From: Solirubrobacterales bacterium | GTDB taxonomy: Bacteria > Actinomycetota > Thermoleophilia > Solirubrobacterales > 70-9 | DNA length: 64,000 nucleotides | Direction of reading: 5' to 3' | Assembly (NCBI GenBank): GCA_020438395.1 | Contig: JAGQUR010000025.1 | Location: 1 to 64,000 of the forward strand | Translations under genes and position numbers: made by a program | The notes under the pieces: model-generated | The model's database searches: none | Seen by the model: the letters and a program-made list of their open reading frames with translations, nothing else | What the model was told of the DNA's origin: nothing | Part shown: piece by piece, positions 1-7,060 of the stretch | Numbering within the stretch: the first letter of the stretch is position 1 | Layout of the letters: the number at the start of each line of letters is the position of its first letter

Positions 1-2
1 AG

Positions 3-293
3 TACTTCGACAAGGACATCCGGGCTCTGCTCGGCAAGAAGGTGAAGAGCCCCTTCCGCGTCAAGTACTGCGGTCACGGCAAGAAGGCCGCCTGCCAGAA
101 GGCGGTCTGGGCCGCGATCGCTGCCGCGGGCACGGAGCTGCAGGCCGACCAGGGTTCTGCGAACCCGGCCGACTGGCACGCCGACGCCACCCGCGAGCAG
201 ATCAAGTTCGGCCCGGTGAGCCTGATCACCATGAGGTACACCAACCGGCCGTCCGGCATCCAGCAGGTGATCTCCTTCAACGGTCACCGCTAG
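3..293 (+). CDS. Penicillin acylase family protein, C-terminal fragment
   Basis: Only the last 96 codons are inside the window; the frame is open from the left edge to TAG at 291-293, so the gene starts upstream. The tail has the ending I associate with actinobacterial penicillin-acylase-family proteins: a basic stretch with two cysteines (YCGHGKKAAC), a W-x-x-DAT block, and the terminal RYTNRPSGIQQVISFNGHR. The family are secreted N-terminal-nucleophile hydrolases cleaving amide bonds of acylated substrates. The catalytic beta-chain Ser lies outside the window, so activity cannot be judged. Assignment rests on recognising the C-terminal pattern. A strong terminator follows at 318. Confidence 0.7.
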   Translation, partial: YFDKDIRALLGKKVKSPFRVKYCGHGKKAACQKAVWAAIAAAGTELQADQGSANPADWHADATREQIKFGPVSLITMRYTNRPSGIQQVISFNGHR

Positions 294-317
294 GAGCCGC
301 CGAAAGCCGGAATCGAG

Positions 318-353
318 AAAGCCCGCCCCAATCCTTGGGGCGGGCTTTCCTCT
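318..353 (+). terminator. Intrinsic terminator after the acylase gene
   Basis: A perfect 12-bp stem: AAAGCCCGCCCC (318-329) pairs with GGGGCGGGCTTT (337-348) around a 7-nt loop, followed by a pyrimidine-rich TTTCCTCTTT tract. It begins 25 bases past the acylase stop and should also insulate the next gene. Confidence 0.9.
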
Positions 354-504
354 TTCCATGGCGGTGCAGGCACTCACCGCCAGGCCTATCCACCGGGACG
401 CAGGGGGATCGCCCCGGTGAAATGAAGGCCGTGATCTCCGATTACCCCGGATTTCGAACTGAAAACCGGAACCTTGGCGTTTCGCACATTTCCCGCCTGC
501 CGCA

Positions 505-532
505 TTCGCAGGGTCAGGGTTCGGGCTAGTAT
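505..532 (+). promoter_or_regulatory. Possible sigma-70-type promoter for the propeller protein
   Basis: TAGTAT at 527-532 is a good -10 hexamer, with TTCGCA 16 bases upstream as a weak -35. It lies 34 bases before the chosen start codon at 567. This is a motif match only. Confidence 0.35.
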
Positions 533-566
533 CGGAACAGGAGAACAGGCACCCGGGAGAGGAACG

Positions 567-2183
567 ATGAAAACCTTCTTGACTTCCCTTGGAGCCCTTC
601 TGGTCGGGCTTCTGATTTGCTCGTCGAGCGCCTCGGCCCAGAACATGCTGTTCTGGACCGACCTCGAAAACAACGAGGTCATGAGTATGCCCCTCGACGG
701 CAGCCAGCCGCCAGGCGTGCTCGACATCAGTCCGGCCTCGGTCGACGCCGACCAGCAGTCGGCTGATCCCGGTTCGCTCGACTACGACCCGGTAACGGGC
801 CGCCTCTATTGGCCGAACGCCGGAAATCCGGGCGATGTGTCCTGGGCGGCAGCGGATGGTTCTGGCGGCGGCACCGTCAACACGACGGCAAACCCGATCG
901 ACCCGCCCACGGCCCTTTCGCTGGACGGGGGAAACGACCGGCTCTACATAGTCGGTGGCGACGGAGAGAGCGTGGCCACGATGGGCCTGGGCGGAACACA
1001 GGGGACCTGGGCCCTGAACGACGGTGACTTTCGCAACGGAATTCTCGTCGACGCCCGTTCCTCGACGCTGTGGATCGCCGGTCCCGAGTGGGTCAGCTAC
1101 GGAAACCTCGACGGGACCGGCACGCTCGACACCTATTCACCGAACGCGTTCACGAACGGGGGTTTTTCGGTCGATCGGGATGCCGATCGGCTCTACGGCA
1201 CCTGGTACCCGGGAGCAGGCGAACCGGATGTTCTCTCCTGGATGGCCACCGATGCCAGCACCGACGGTTCGCTCACCCCCGGCGCCGTGGATGTGTTCGG
1301 GGCATCGTCAACTGCGATCGACCACGACACCGGTGAGATCTACTGGGCGAATGCATACCCATTCGGCGAGGCCGATACGCGTGGAATCTTCAGGATGCCG
1401 CTTTCCGGAGGGGCGGGGGAACAGGTCAGTCCCGGCCAGATCGGGGGCCGAAGCGGCGGGCTGGTGATCCTGAAGGCTCCGGAAACGACGTCTGATCTTG
1501 AACTGACAGGGGAGTCCGAGCTCGGATCGGAACTGACCTGTGGTGATGTGACCTGGGCCGGCGACCGGCCCGAGGCCCACTACTTCCGCAGTCCGGTCGA
1601 GAAAAAGCTGGTCTGGGTGATCAACGGCGAACAGAGCGACGCGACCGACGGCAACAGCGTGCAGGCCGACGAGCCGGGGACCTACCAGTGCGTCCGGGCA
1701 GGACAAAATGCGGCCGGCATCGGTGCTGCCGAAAGCAACGAGATCGTCATTCCCAACCCGACGCCGGTGTGTCCGACGATCAGGCTTTCGGTCCGGATCT
1801 CGAAGTTCACGCCGCCGAGGCCCTTCGGCCATCACAACGCCCCGGGAGTCCGGGTCACCTTCCGGACCGGCGGCACCCTGATCGTCAGCCTGCGGCCGAA
1901 GATCACCTTCCATGGCAAGGAAGGAACCCGGGTCGGTCAACTTCGCAAGCATCAGGTCACCGTCCATCAGCGGCAGCGGCTGCGCTTCCTGCTGCCTTCG
2001 GGCCTGAAGAAGGCGATCGCGAAGGTGCGGAAGGTCCAGTTCGCCCCGGTCACCTTCTCCGCCCGGGCCACCATCTGGCGGCCTGGCGACAGGGACTGTG
2101 CCCAGCACCAGAACCTGAAGCTGAAGACCAGGGTCAAGTACGTGTCCAGAAAGCCCGGGATCGGCCTGCGCAGACTCTGGTGA
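567..2183 (+). CDS. Secreted YWTD-like beta-propeller protein
   Basis: 538 residues. ATG 567 is chosen because GGGAGAGGAA (554-563) is a good ribosome site and the protein then opens with a clean signal peptide (MKTFLTSLGALLVGLLICSS...ASA, cleavage near residue 24). Residues about 25-310 show repeated LDL-receptor-class-B-like strands: LFWTDLENNEVMSMPLDGS, RLYWPNAGNPGDVSW, EIYWANAYPFGEADTRG, indicating a beta-propeller exported from the cell. Residues about 325-410 resemble an Ig-like module with two cysteines (LTCGDVTW and YQCVRAGQ). The basic C-terminal about 120 residues are unassigned. Probably a surface or extracellular binding protein; ligand unknown. No enzyme motif was seen. Monocistronic between a terminator and pyruvate kinase. 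Confidence 0.7.
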   Translation: MKTFLTSLGALLVGLLICSSSASAQNMLFWTDLENNEVMSMPLDGSQPPGVLDISPASVDADQQSADPGSLDYDPVTGRLYWPNAGNPGDVSWAAADGSGGGTVNTTANPIDPPTALSLDGGNDRLYIVGGDGESVATMGLGGTQGTWALNDGDFRNGILVDARSSTLWIAGPEWVSYGNLDGTGTLDTYSPNAFTNGGFSVDRDADRLYGTWYPGAGEPDVLSWMATDASTDGSLTPGAVDVFGASSTAIDHDTGEIYWANAYPFGEADTRGIFRMPLSGGAGEQVSPGQIGGRSGGLVILKAPETTSDLELTGESELGSELTCGDVTWAGDRPEAHYFRSPVEKKLVWVINGEQSDATDGNSVQADEPGTYQCVRAGQNAAGIGAAESNEIVIPNPTPVCPTIRLSVRISKFTPPRPFGHHNAPGVRVTFRTGGTLIVSLRPKITFHGKEGTRVGQLRKHQVTVHQRQRLRFLLPSGLKKAIAKVRKVQFAPVTFSARATIWRPGDRDCAQHQNLKLKTRVKYVSRKPGIGLRRLW

Positions 2184-2244
2184 GTACCTTGCGTCTGTGA
2201 CCATCCTTCACAGCCCGGGGCGCCCGGCCTGTGATGATGCAGGC

Positions 2245-3681
2245 GTGAACCAGACCCACTCAGAGACCCGTCGCACGAAGATCGTCGCCACGGTCGGTCC
2301 CGCTTCCTGGGATCCGCCGGTGCTCGAACAGATGATCATCGCCGGCGTAGACGTGTTCCGGCTCAATTTTTCGCATGGGGACGGGCCGACCCACGTGCGG
2401 GTGATCAAGGACATCCGCGAGATCTCCGAGCGGCTCGACCTGGAGGTGGGAATCCTCGGTGATCTGCCGGGCCCGAAGCTCAGGGTCGGTGATTACCCAC
2501 AGGGCGTGGTCGACATCGTCCACGGCTCCACGGTGACCATCACCCCCGATGACGTTCCCGGCACCGAGACCCTGATCCCGGTCGACTGGCCCGAGTTGAG
2601 TGGCTCGCTCAAGGTCGAGGACACGGTCTACCTCGCCGACGGATCGATCCGCCTCAGGGTCATCGGCAACGACGGCCGGGTGGTCCAGTGCGAGGTCGAG
2701 GTCGGCGGTCCGCTCTCCTCCCACAAGGGAATGAACCTGCCCGGAGTGGAAGCCGGACTTGATTCGGTGTCCGAAGACGACCTGCGCTGGGTCGAGTTCG
2801 CGGTCGCCAACCAGATCGACTACCTGGCGGTCTCCTTCGTGCGCAAGGCGGACGATCTCGATCCGGTACTCGACAAGCTGTCCGAGCTCAAGTCCGACAT
2901 CCCGATCATCGCCAAGATCGAGAAGCCGCAGGCGGCCGATGCGGTCGAGGACATCGTCGAGAAGGCGACCGGGGGCATCATGGTCGCCCGGGGCGATCTC
3001 GGGATCGAGGTCCCGCTCTCGAAGGTGCCGGTGCTCCAGAAGAGCCTGATCCGGGCGGCCGGCCAGGCCGGAAAGACCGTGATCACGGCGACCCAGATGC
3101 TGGCCTCGATGGTCTCGGCCAAGCGCCCGACCCGGGCCGAGGTGACCGACGTCGCGACCGCGATCTACGACGGCACCGACGCGATCATGCTCTCCGAGGA
3201 GACGGCGGTCGGGGACTACCCGGTCGAGGCGGTCAAGGTGATGGATCAGATCGCCCGGGGCACGGAGACAGACCTTCCCTACTGGGACTGGGTGCTGAAC
3301 CGGGTGCGGCAGGACGAGATGGACGTCTCCGACTCGGTCACTCAATCGGCGGTGATCGCCGCCTACCGACTGAACCTGCAGGCGATTGTGGTTCCGACCG
3401 CTTCGGGCCGGACCGCGAAGGTCGTGGCCGCCCACCGGCCCCAGGTGCCGGTGCTGGCCGTGACCCACAGCGTCAGGACCCAGCGGCAGCTGAAGCTGAT
3501 CTTCGGGGTGCGGCCGGTGGTAAACGACCAGACCACGGAGATCCGCAACCTGCTCTACGAGTGCGCCGATGACGCGGTGACCTACGGGGCGGCGGCCTCG
3601 GGCGACCTGATCGCAATAGTCGCGGGCCTTTCGGACATGCAGCTGGGAACCAACCTCTTCGAAGTCCACCGGGTTCCCTGA
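2245..3681 (+). CDS. pyk: Pyruvate kinase
   Basis: 478 residues from GTG 2245, close to the family's usual 470-480. Transfers phosphate from phosphoenolpyruvate to ADP in the last step of glycolysis; cytoplasmic tetramer. Visible signatures in order: RRTKIVATVGPAS at the N-terminus, RLNFSHG, DLPGPKLRVGDY, the B-domain, AKIEKPQA with the catalytic Lys, VARGDLGIEV, ITATQMLASM, and IYDGTDAIMLSEETAVGDYP, then the C-terminal regulatory domain. The frame stays open to an ATG at 2197, but residues encoded between it and GTG 2245 do not fit the family, whose members start just before RRTKIVAT. Stand-alone housekeeping gene. Confidence 0.95.
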   Translation: MNQTHSETRRTKIVATVGPASWDPPVLEQMIIAGVDVFRLNFSHGDGPTHVRVIKDIREISERLDLEVGILGDLPGPKLRVGDYPQGVVDIVHGSTVTITPDDVPGTETLIPVDWPELSGSLKVEDTVYLADGSIRLRVIGNDGRVVQCEVEVGGPLSSHKGMNLPGVEAGLDSVSEDDLRWVEFAVANQIDYLAVSFVRKADDLDPVLDKLSELKSDIPIIAKIEKPQAADAVEDIVEKATGGIMVARGDLGIEVPLSKVPVLQKSLIRAAGQAGKTVITATQMLASMVSAKRPTRAEVTDVATAIYDGTDAIMLSEETAVGDYPVEAVKVMDQIARGTETDLPYWDWVLNRVRQDEMDVSDSVTQSAVIAAYRLNLQAIVVPTASGRTAKVVAAHRPQVPVLAVTHSVRTQRQLKLIFGVRPVVNDQTTEIRNLLYECADDAVTYGAAASGDLIAIVAGLSDMQLGTNLFEVHRVP

Positions 3682-3744
3682 GTCACCTCAGGGTCCCGCT
3701 GGTCCGGTGAACTTGTGTCGCGGTTTGGGCGGCGAGCGTGGCGC

Positions 3745-4518
3745 CTACCTTCTGGCCAGACGACCGTCCTTCGTGAAGCAGAGCCCGAAGCCGTTCACGT
3801 ACCCGTCGACTCCGTAACCCGTCGAGCCCATCTTGAGGACGAAGGCACCCCCGGTCAGGCCCATCCCCGTGCTGACCAGTTGGTTGGTCCGGAAAAATGT
3901 CGTGGAAGGGTCGCCGGTTTCCTGGACCATCTCGAACCAGACATCCGCGTCCTCGGTGTCCTTTCCGATGCCTTGAACAGAGAGGGCACGGCATGAGGTG
4001 CTGTCCATTCGCAGCACCGTGTCGCCCTTGCGATAAAGGGAAGAGTCGAACCAGACATAGCGGAAGAGGCTGCTGCCGACCTGAACGGTCTGCGATACCG
4101 GGTATCTCACCATCCGCTCCAGCGGCACCTTGTCGAGCACGAGCAGGCCACGGGCCGGCGACTTGCCTCGGAAACGTCCGTTCCTGGTGATCACGATGCG
4201 GTACCAGTACCGCCCCATGGTCGCGGGTCCGGCGACCGTGACGGCTTTGAAGCGACCCTTCGTCTGCTTCAAGTTCAGAACCTTGCGGAAGCGCTGTTTG
4301 GTGCCATAAGTACGCTGGAGGGTGAGTTTGCTTCCGCGCTTGAAACCCTTCGTCTTGTAGGCGATCTTGACTTGCCCGGAAGGGAATATGTAACGGGCTT
4401 TGAGCCCCATCGATACACCGCCGGCCTGGGCACTGGCCGGAATCCCTACCAAGGCCAGCGACACAATCGACGCTGAAAGTACGATTACGGCCTTCGTCCA
4501 GATTGACTTGAACCTCAT
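3745..4518 (-). CDS. Secreted protein of unknown function
   Basis: 257 residues. ATG at 4516-4518 is preceded on the minus strand by a strong GGGAGGGAG ribosome site. Residues 1-31 form a signal peptide ending in ASA-QA. The mature part looks all-beta and basic (about residues 35-125: KARYIFPSGQVKIAYKTKGF, WYRIVITRNGRFRGKSPARG), resembling Ig/fibronectin-like extracellular modules. The second half has two widely spaced cysteines (TSCRALS, GLCFTKDG) that may pair. No catalytic motif and no family I can name. It converges on pyruvate kinase and is divergent from the aldehyde dehydrogenase unit. Confidence 0.6.
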   Translation of the reverse strand: MRFKSIWTKAVIVLSASIVSLALVGIPASAQAGGVSMGLKARYIFPSGQVKIAYKTKGFKRGSKLTLQRTYGTKQRFRKVLNLKQTKGRFKAVTVAGPATMGRYWYRIVITRNGRFRGKSPARGLLVLDKVPLERMVRYPVSQTVQVGSSLFRYVWFDSSLYRKGDTVLRMDSTSCRALSVQGIGKDTEDADVWFEMVQETGDPSTTFFRTNQLVSTGMGLTGGAFVLKMGSTGYGVDGYVNGFGLCFTKDGRLARR

Positions 4519-4591
4519 TGCGCTCCCTCCCGGTCTGCAATCCAGCAGTTGTCAGAGAACTGAAAACTACTGGGACCGGATCGCCGGTACT

Positions 4592-4621
4592 TTGAACGAG
4601 ATCGGCTCTCGAAGTAAGGAT
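4592..4621 (+). promoter_or_regulatory. Candidate promoter of the aldehyde dehydrogenase/IclR unit
   Basis: TTGAAC (4592-4597) and TAAGGA (4615-4620) are separated by 17 bases in the divergent intergenic region. The expected start point falls near 4627, just before the GAACCCGGTTC palindrome. Motif match only. Confidence 0.4.
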
Positions 4622-4631
4622 TCGTGATCTT

Positions 4632-4642
4632 GAACCCGGTTC
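4632..4642. promoter_or_regulatory. Candidate IclR operator, GAACCCGGTTC
   Basis: An 11-bp palindrome GAAC-CC-GGTTC lies just downstream of the candidate promoter. The same pattern, GAACTTGGTTC, recurs at 6990-7000 in the leader of the neighbouring catabolic operon. Further GAAC half-sites follow at 4651 and 4660. The IclR-family gene at 6109 lies between the two sites and is the natural candidate regulator (inference). Confidence 0.5.
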
Positions 4643-4675
4643 TGTAGGCTGAACACCACGAACTGGGTCTAGCTG

Positions 4676-4689
4676 GGTACATGCGTACC
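4676..4689. promoter_or_regulatory. Inverted repeat next to the aldehyde dehydrogenase start
   Basis: GGTAC-ATGC-GTACC lies 7 bases upstream of the GTG start at 4697, where the ribosome site should be. It could be a second operator or a translational element. It is not repeated in the other leader. Confidence 0.3.
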
Positions 4690-4696
4690 TCGAGGT

Positions 4697-6106
4697 GTGA
4701 ATTTGAGCGTTGCTGAGATCAGGAATCCGGAAGGAACCGAGCTGCTGGGCGAGGTCGAACTCACCGACCCCGGCGACGTTGCCGGGGTGGTGGAAAGGGC
4801 CGTCGCCGCGAGGCCGGCCTGGTCGGCCCTTCCGGTGGCCGAGCGGGCGGCGATGCTCGACCGGGCGGCTGACCTGCTCGAACCGAAACAGGAAGCACTT
4901 GGCAGGCTGCTGTCGAAGGAATCCGGCAAGCCGATCGGCCAGGCCGAGTTCGAGGTCGGCGGTGGAATCCACTTCCTCCGGGGCAACGCGATCGAAGGCC
5001 GGCGGCTGGTTGGAAGGGTGCTGCCGACCGAGGGCAACTTCGGCACCGAATGGGACCTCGCCTACACGCGCCGCGAGCCACTCGGCGTGGTCGCGGCGAT
5101 CCTGCCCTTCAACTTCCCGGTCGAACTTTTCGTCGAGAAATGCGCTGCCGCCCTGGTCGGAGGCAATGCCGTCGTCGTCAAGCCTCCGGTCGAAGACCCG
5201 CTCGTGGTCGAGCAGTTCCGCGAGGCTCTGATCGAGGCCGGGGTGCCCTCGGACGCGATCGGCGCGGTCTATGGCGACGCCGAGGTCGGGGCCGCCCTGG
5301 CCGGGGCGCCGGGTGTTGACGCGATCTCGCTCACCGGGTCAACCGCCGCCGGCATCGCGGTGGCGACGGCGACCGCCGCCAGGCTCCCCTTCCTCCACCT
5401 CGAACTCGGCGGCAACAACGCCTGCCTGGTACTCGACGACGCCGACCTCGACCTGGTCGCGGGGGAGATCCTCCGGGGCCGGGTTCTGATGAACGGCCAG
5501 GCCTGTTCGGCCAGCAAGCGGGTGATCGTCGATCGCTCGATCCATGACGAGCTGGCGGCGCGGATGTCCGGGATCGTGGCGGCCCAGAAAGTTGGTCCGG
5601 CGCCGGAATCAGAGACCACGATCGGCCCGCTGATCCACCAGGGCGCGGCCGAGAAGGTGGCCGCCCAGGTCGCGAATGCGAGAAACCAGGGGGCAGAGGT
5701 TGCGGCCGGGTCCGGCGAGGCGGAGGGCGCCTACTTTGCCCCGACCCTGCTGGCCGGGGTGCCCCATTCGGCCGACGTGGCCATCGATGACGAGATCTTC
5801 GGGCCGGTCTTCAACCTGATCCCTGTCGACGGACAGGAGCAGGCGATCGAGGTCGCCAACTCCTCCTCCTTCGGCCTGATGGGCTCGGTCTTCTCGGCCG
5901 ACCCGCAGAGGGCCCTTGCTGTCGCCGAGGTCCTCGAGTCGGGAGGCGTCGTGATCAACGGCACCGACAACTACCGGCCGCCGGTGATCCCCTTCGGCGG
6001 GGTCAAGCTTTCCGGGCGCGGCGTCGAGGGAATCGGCTACACGCTGGAGGAGATGACCCGGGAGAAGCCGATCATCTTCCGGCGCTTCCGGGAACCGAGG
6101 GGCTAG
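4697..6106 (+). CDS. NAD(P)+-dependent aldehyde dehydrogenase
   Basis: 469 residues; oxidises an aldehyde to the acid in the cytoplasm. Family residues present: PFNF (Asn139), VKPP (Lys162), the Rossmann loop LTGST (212-216), LELGGN with general base Glu236, and GQACSASKR with nucleophile Cys270, all at normal spacing. Closest in style to benzaldehyde/vanillin-type or semialdehyde dehydrogenases, but the substrate cannot be read from sequence. GTG 4697 is the first plausible start; no clear ribosome site was seen. The stop is 2 bases from the IclR gene, so the two are co-transcribed. The shared palindromes suggest it serves the pathway encoded from 7061 onward, for example by oxidising a semialdehyde product. 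Confidence 0.9.
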   Translation: MNLSVAEIRNPEGTELLGEVELTDPGDVAGVVERAVAARPAWSALPVAERAAMLDRAADLLEPKQEALGRLLSKESGKPIGQAEFEVGGGIHFLRGNAIEGRRLVGRVLPTEGNFGTEWDLAYTRREPLGVVAAILPFNFPVELFVEKCAAALVGGNAVVVKPPVEDPLVVEQFREALIEAGVPSDAIGAVYGDAEVGAALAGAPGVDAISLTGSTAAGIAVATATAARLPFLHLELGGNNACLVLDDADLDLVAGEILRGRVLMNGQACSASKRVIVDRSIHDELAARMSGIVAAQKVGPAPESETTIGPLIHQGAAEKVAAQVANARNQGAEVAAGSGEAEGAYFAPTLLAGVPHSADVAIDDEIFGPVFNLIPVDGQEQAIEVANSSSFGLMGSVFSADPQRALAVAEVLESGGVVINGTDNYRPPVIPFGGVKLSGRGVEGIGYTLEEMTREKPIIFRRFREPRG

Positions 6107-6108
6107 CG

Positions 6109-6903
6109 ATGGCCCGGCAGCAGGGCGACGGCAAGTACCAGGTGCCGGCTGTGGTCGGGGCGATCAGCGTGCTGAACGAACTTTCCGGCACCGGTGAGGC
6201 GGGGGCGACCCTTTCACAGCTGGTCGAATCAACCGGGCTGTCCAAGAGCACCATGCACAACCTGCTCTCGACCCTCGACAGCCACGGCTTCGTGCGCCGG
6301 GACGCAAACACGAGGCAGTACCGGCTCGGTCCGGCCCTCATTCCCCTCGGCAATGAGGCGGCCCGTCAGGTCAAGCTGGTCCGCAGCACCCTCGACCGGG
6401 TGGCCCCTCTGGCCGGCCGTTACGGACTCTCCTTCGCGGTTGCCCAGCCGATCGACTCGAGTGAGCTACGGATCATCAGCCGTTTCTACCCGCCGGGTGA
6501 CGTCCACGTCGGCATCACCGTCGGTAGCGCCTACGGACCCATGGACGGGGCGCTCGGCAAAGTCCTGCTCTCCGCGATGGACGAAGATCAGGCGAGAAGG
6601 CTGATCAAGGGCCGCAAGCTTCCTGCCCACACCCGGGCGACCATCACCAGTCCCGAATCCCTGATCGGGGAGGTGGAGGAGGTGAGGTCGCGGGGCTGGT
6701 CCGTCTCCCACGGCGAATTCAACGAGAACAACGCTGTGGCGGCGGGGATCTGGGGGACCGGCGGTGACCTCGAACTGGTTCTGCTCGCTCTCGGATTCCC
6801 GACCCAGTTCGACGGGGAGCGGCTCGCTGAAATCGGAGAGGTGCTGCGGGACACGGCCGACGAGGTGATGAACGGCGCCGGAGTGGCCGCGCCGGGCCGA
6901 TAA
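6109..6903 (+). CDS. IclR family transcriptional regulator
   Basis: 264 residues. The N-terminal winged helix-turn-helix (about 15-75) includes LSQLVESTGLSKSTMHNLLS followed by RRDANTRQYRLGPALIPLG, the classic IclR linker. The C-terminal GAF-like effector domain (about 85-255) includes MDGALGKVLLSAM and the SHGEFNENNAVAAGIW stretch typical of IclR ligand pockets. IclR proteins usually repress adjacent catabolic genes until the substrate or an intermediate binds. It sits between two units that share GAAC-yy-GGTTC palindromes and probably controls both. Starts 2 bases after the dehydrogenase stop. Confidence 0.92.
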   Translation: MARQQGDGKYQVPAVVGAISVLNELSGTGEAGATLSQLVESTGLSKSTMHNLLSTLDSHGFVRRDANTRQYRLGPALIPLGNEAARQVKLVRSTLDRVAPLAGRYGLSFAVAQPIDSSELRIISRFYPPGDVHVGITVGSAYGPMDGALGKVLLSAMDEDQARRLIKGRKLPAHTRATITSPESLIGEVEEVRSRGWSVSHGEFNENNAVAAGIWGTGGDLELVLLALGFPTQFDGERLAEIGEVLRDTADEVMNGAGVAAPGR

Positions 6904-6944
6904 ATGACCGGGCCGTATTTTCTCCCGCGGTACAGGAAAAAGGG

Positions 6945-6974
6945 TTGCCCGGCCGAGGGGGCCTGTGTTAGGTT
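6945..6974 (+). promoter_or_regulatory. Candidate promoter of the 12-gene catabolic operon
   Basis: TTGCCC (6945-6950) and TAGGTT (6969-6974) are 18 bases apart; TAGGTT resembles actinobacterial -10 boxes. Transcription would begin near 6981, immediately before the palindromic cluster at 6990-7021, an arrangement suited to repression. Confidence 0.5.
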
Positions 6975-6989
6975 TCTGTCCACGATATA

Positions 6990-7021
6990 GAACTTGGTTC
7001 AGCAGGTTGAACTTGCTGAAC
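6990..7021. promoter_or_regulatory. Operator cluster: 11-bp and 25-bp overlapping palindromes
   Basis: GAACTTGGTTC (6990-7000) overlaps a 25-bp palindrome: GTTCAGCA (6997-7004) pairs with TGCTGAAC (7014-7021), and inside it GTT (7006-7008) pairs with AAC (7010-7012). Only the 7005/7013 pair is mismatched around central G7009. It lies 40 bases upstream of the first operon gene and just downstream of the candidate promoter. The 11-mer matches the site at 4632. Probable binding site of the IclR regulator. Confidence 0.6.
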
Positions 7022-7060
7022 AGTCTCCCGGACAACCGGGAGCTCTGACAGGAGACCGAA

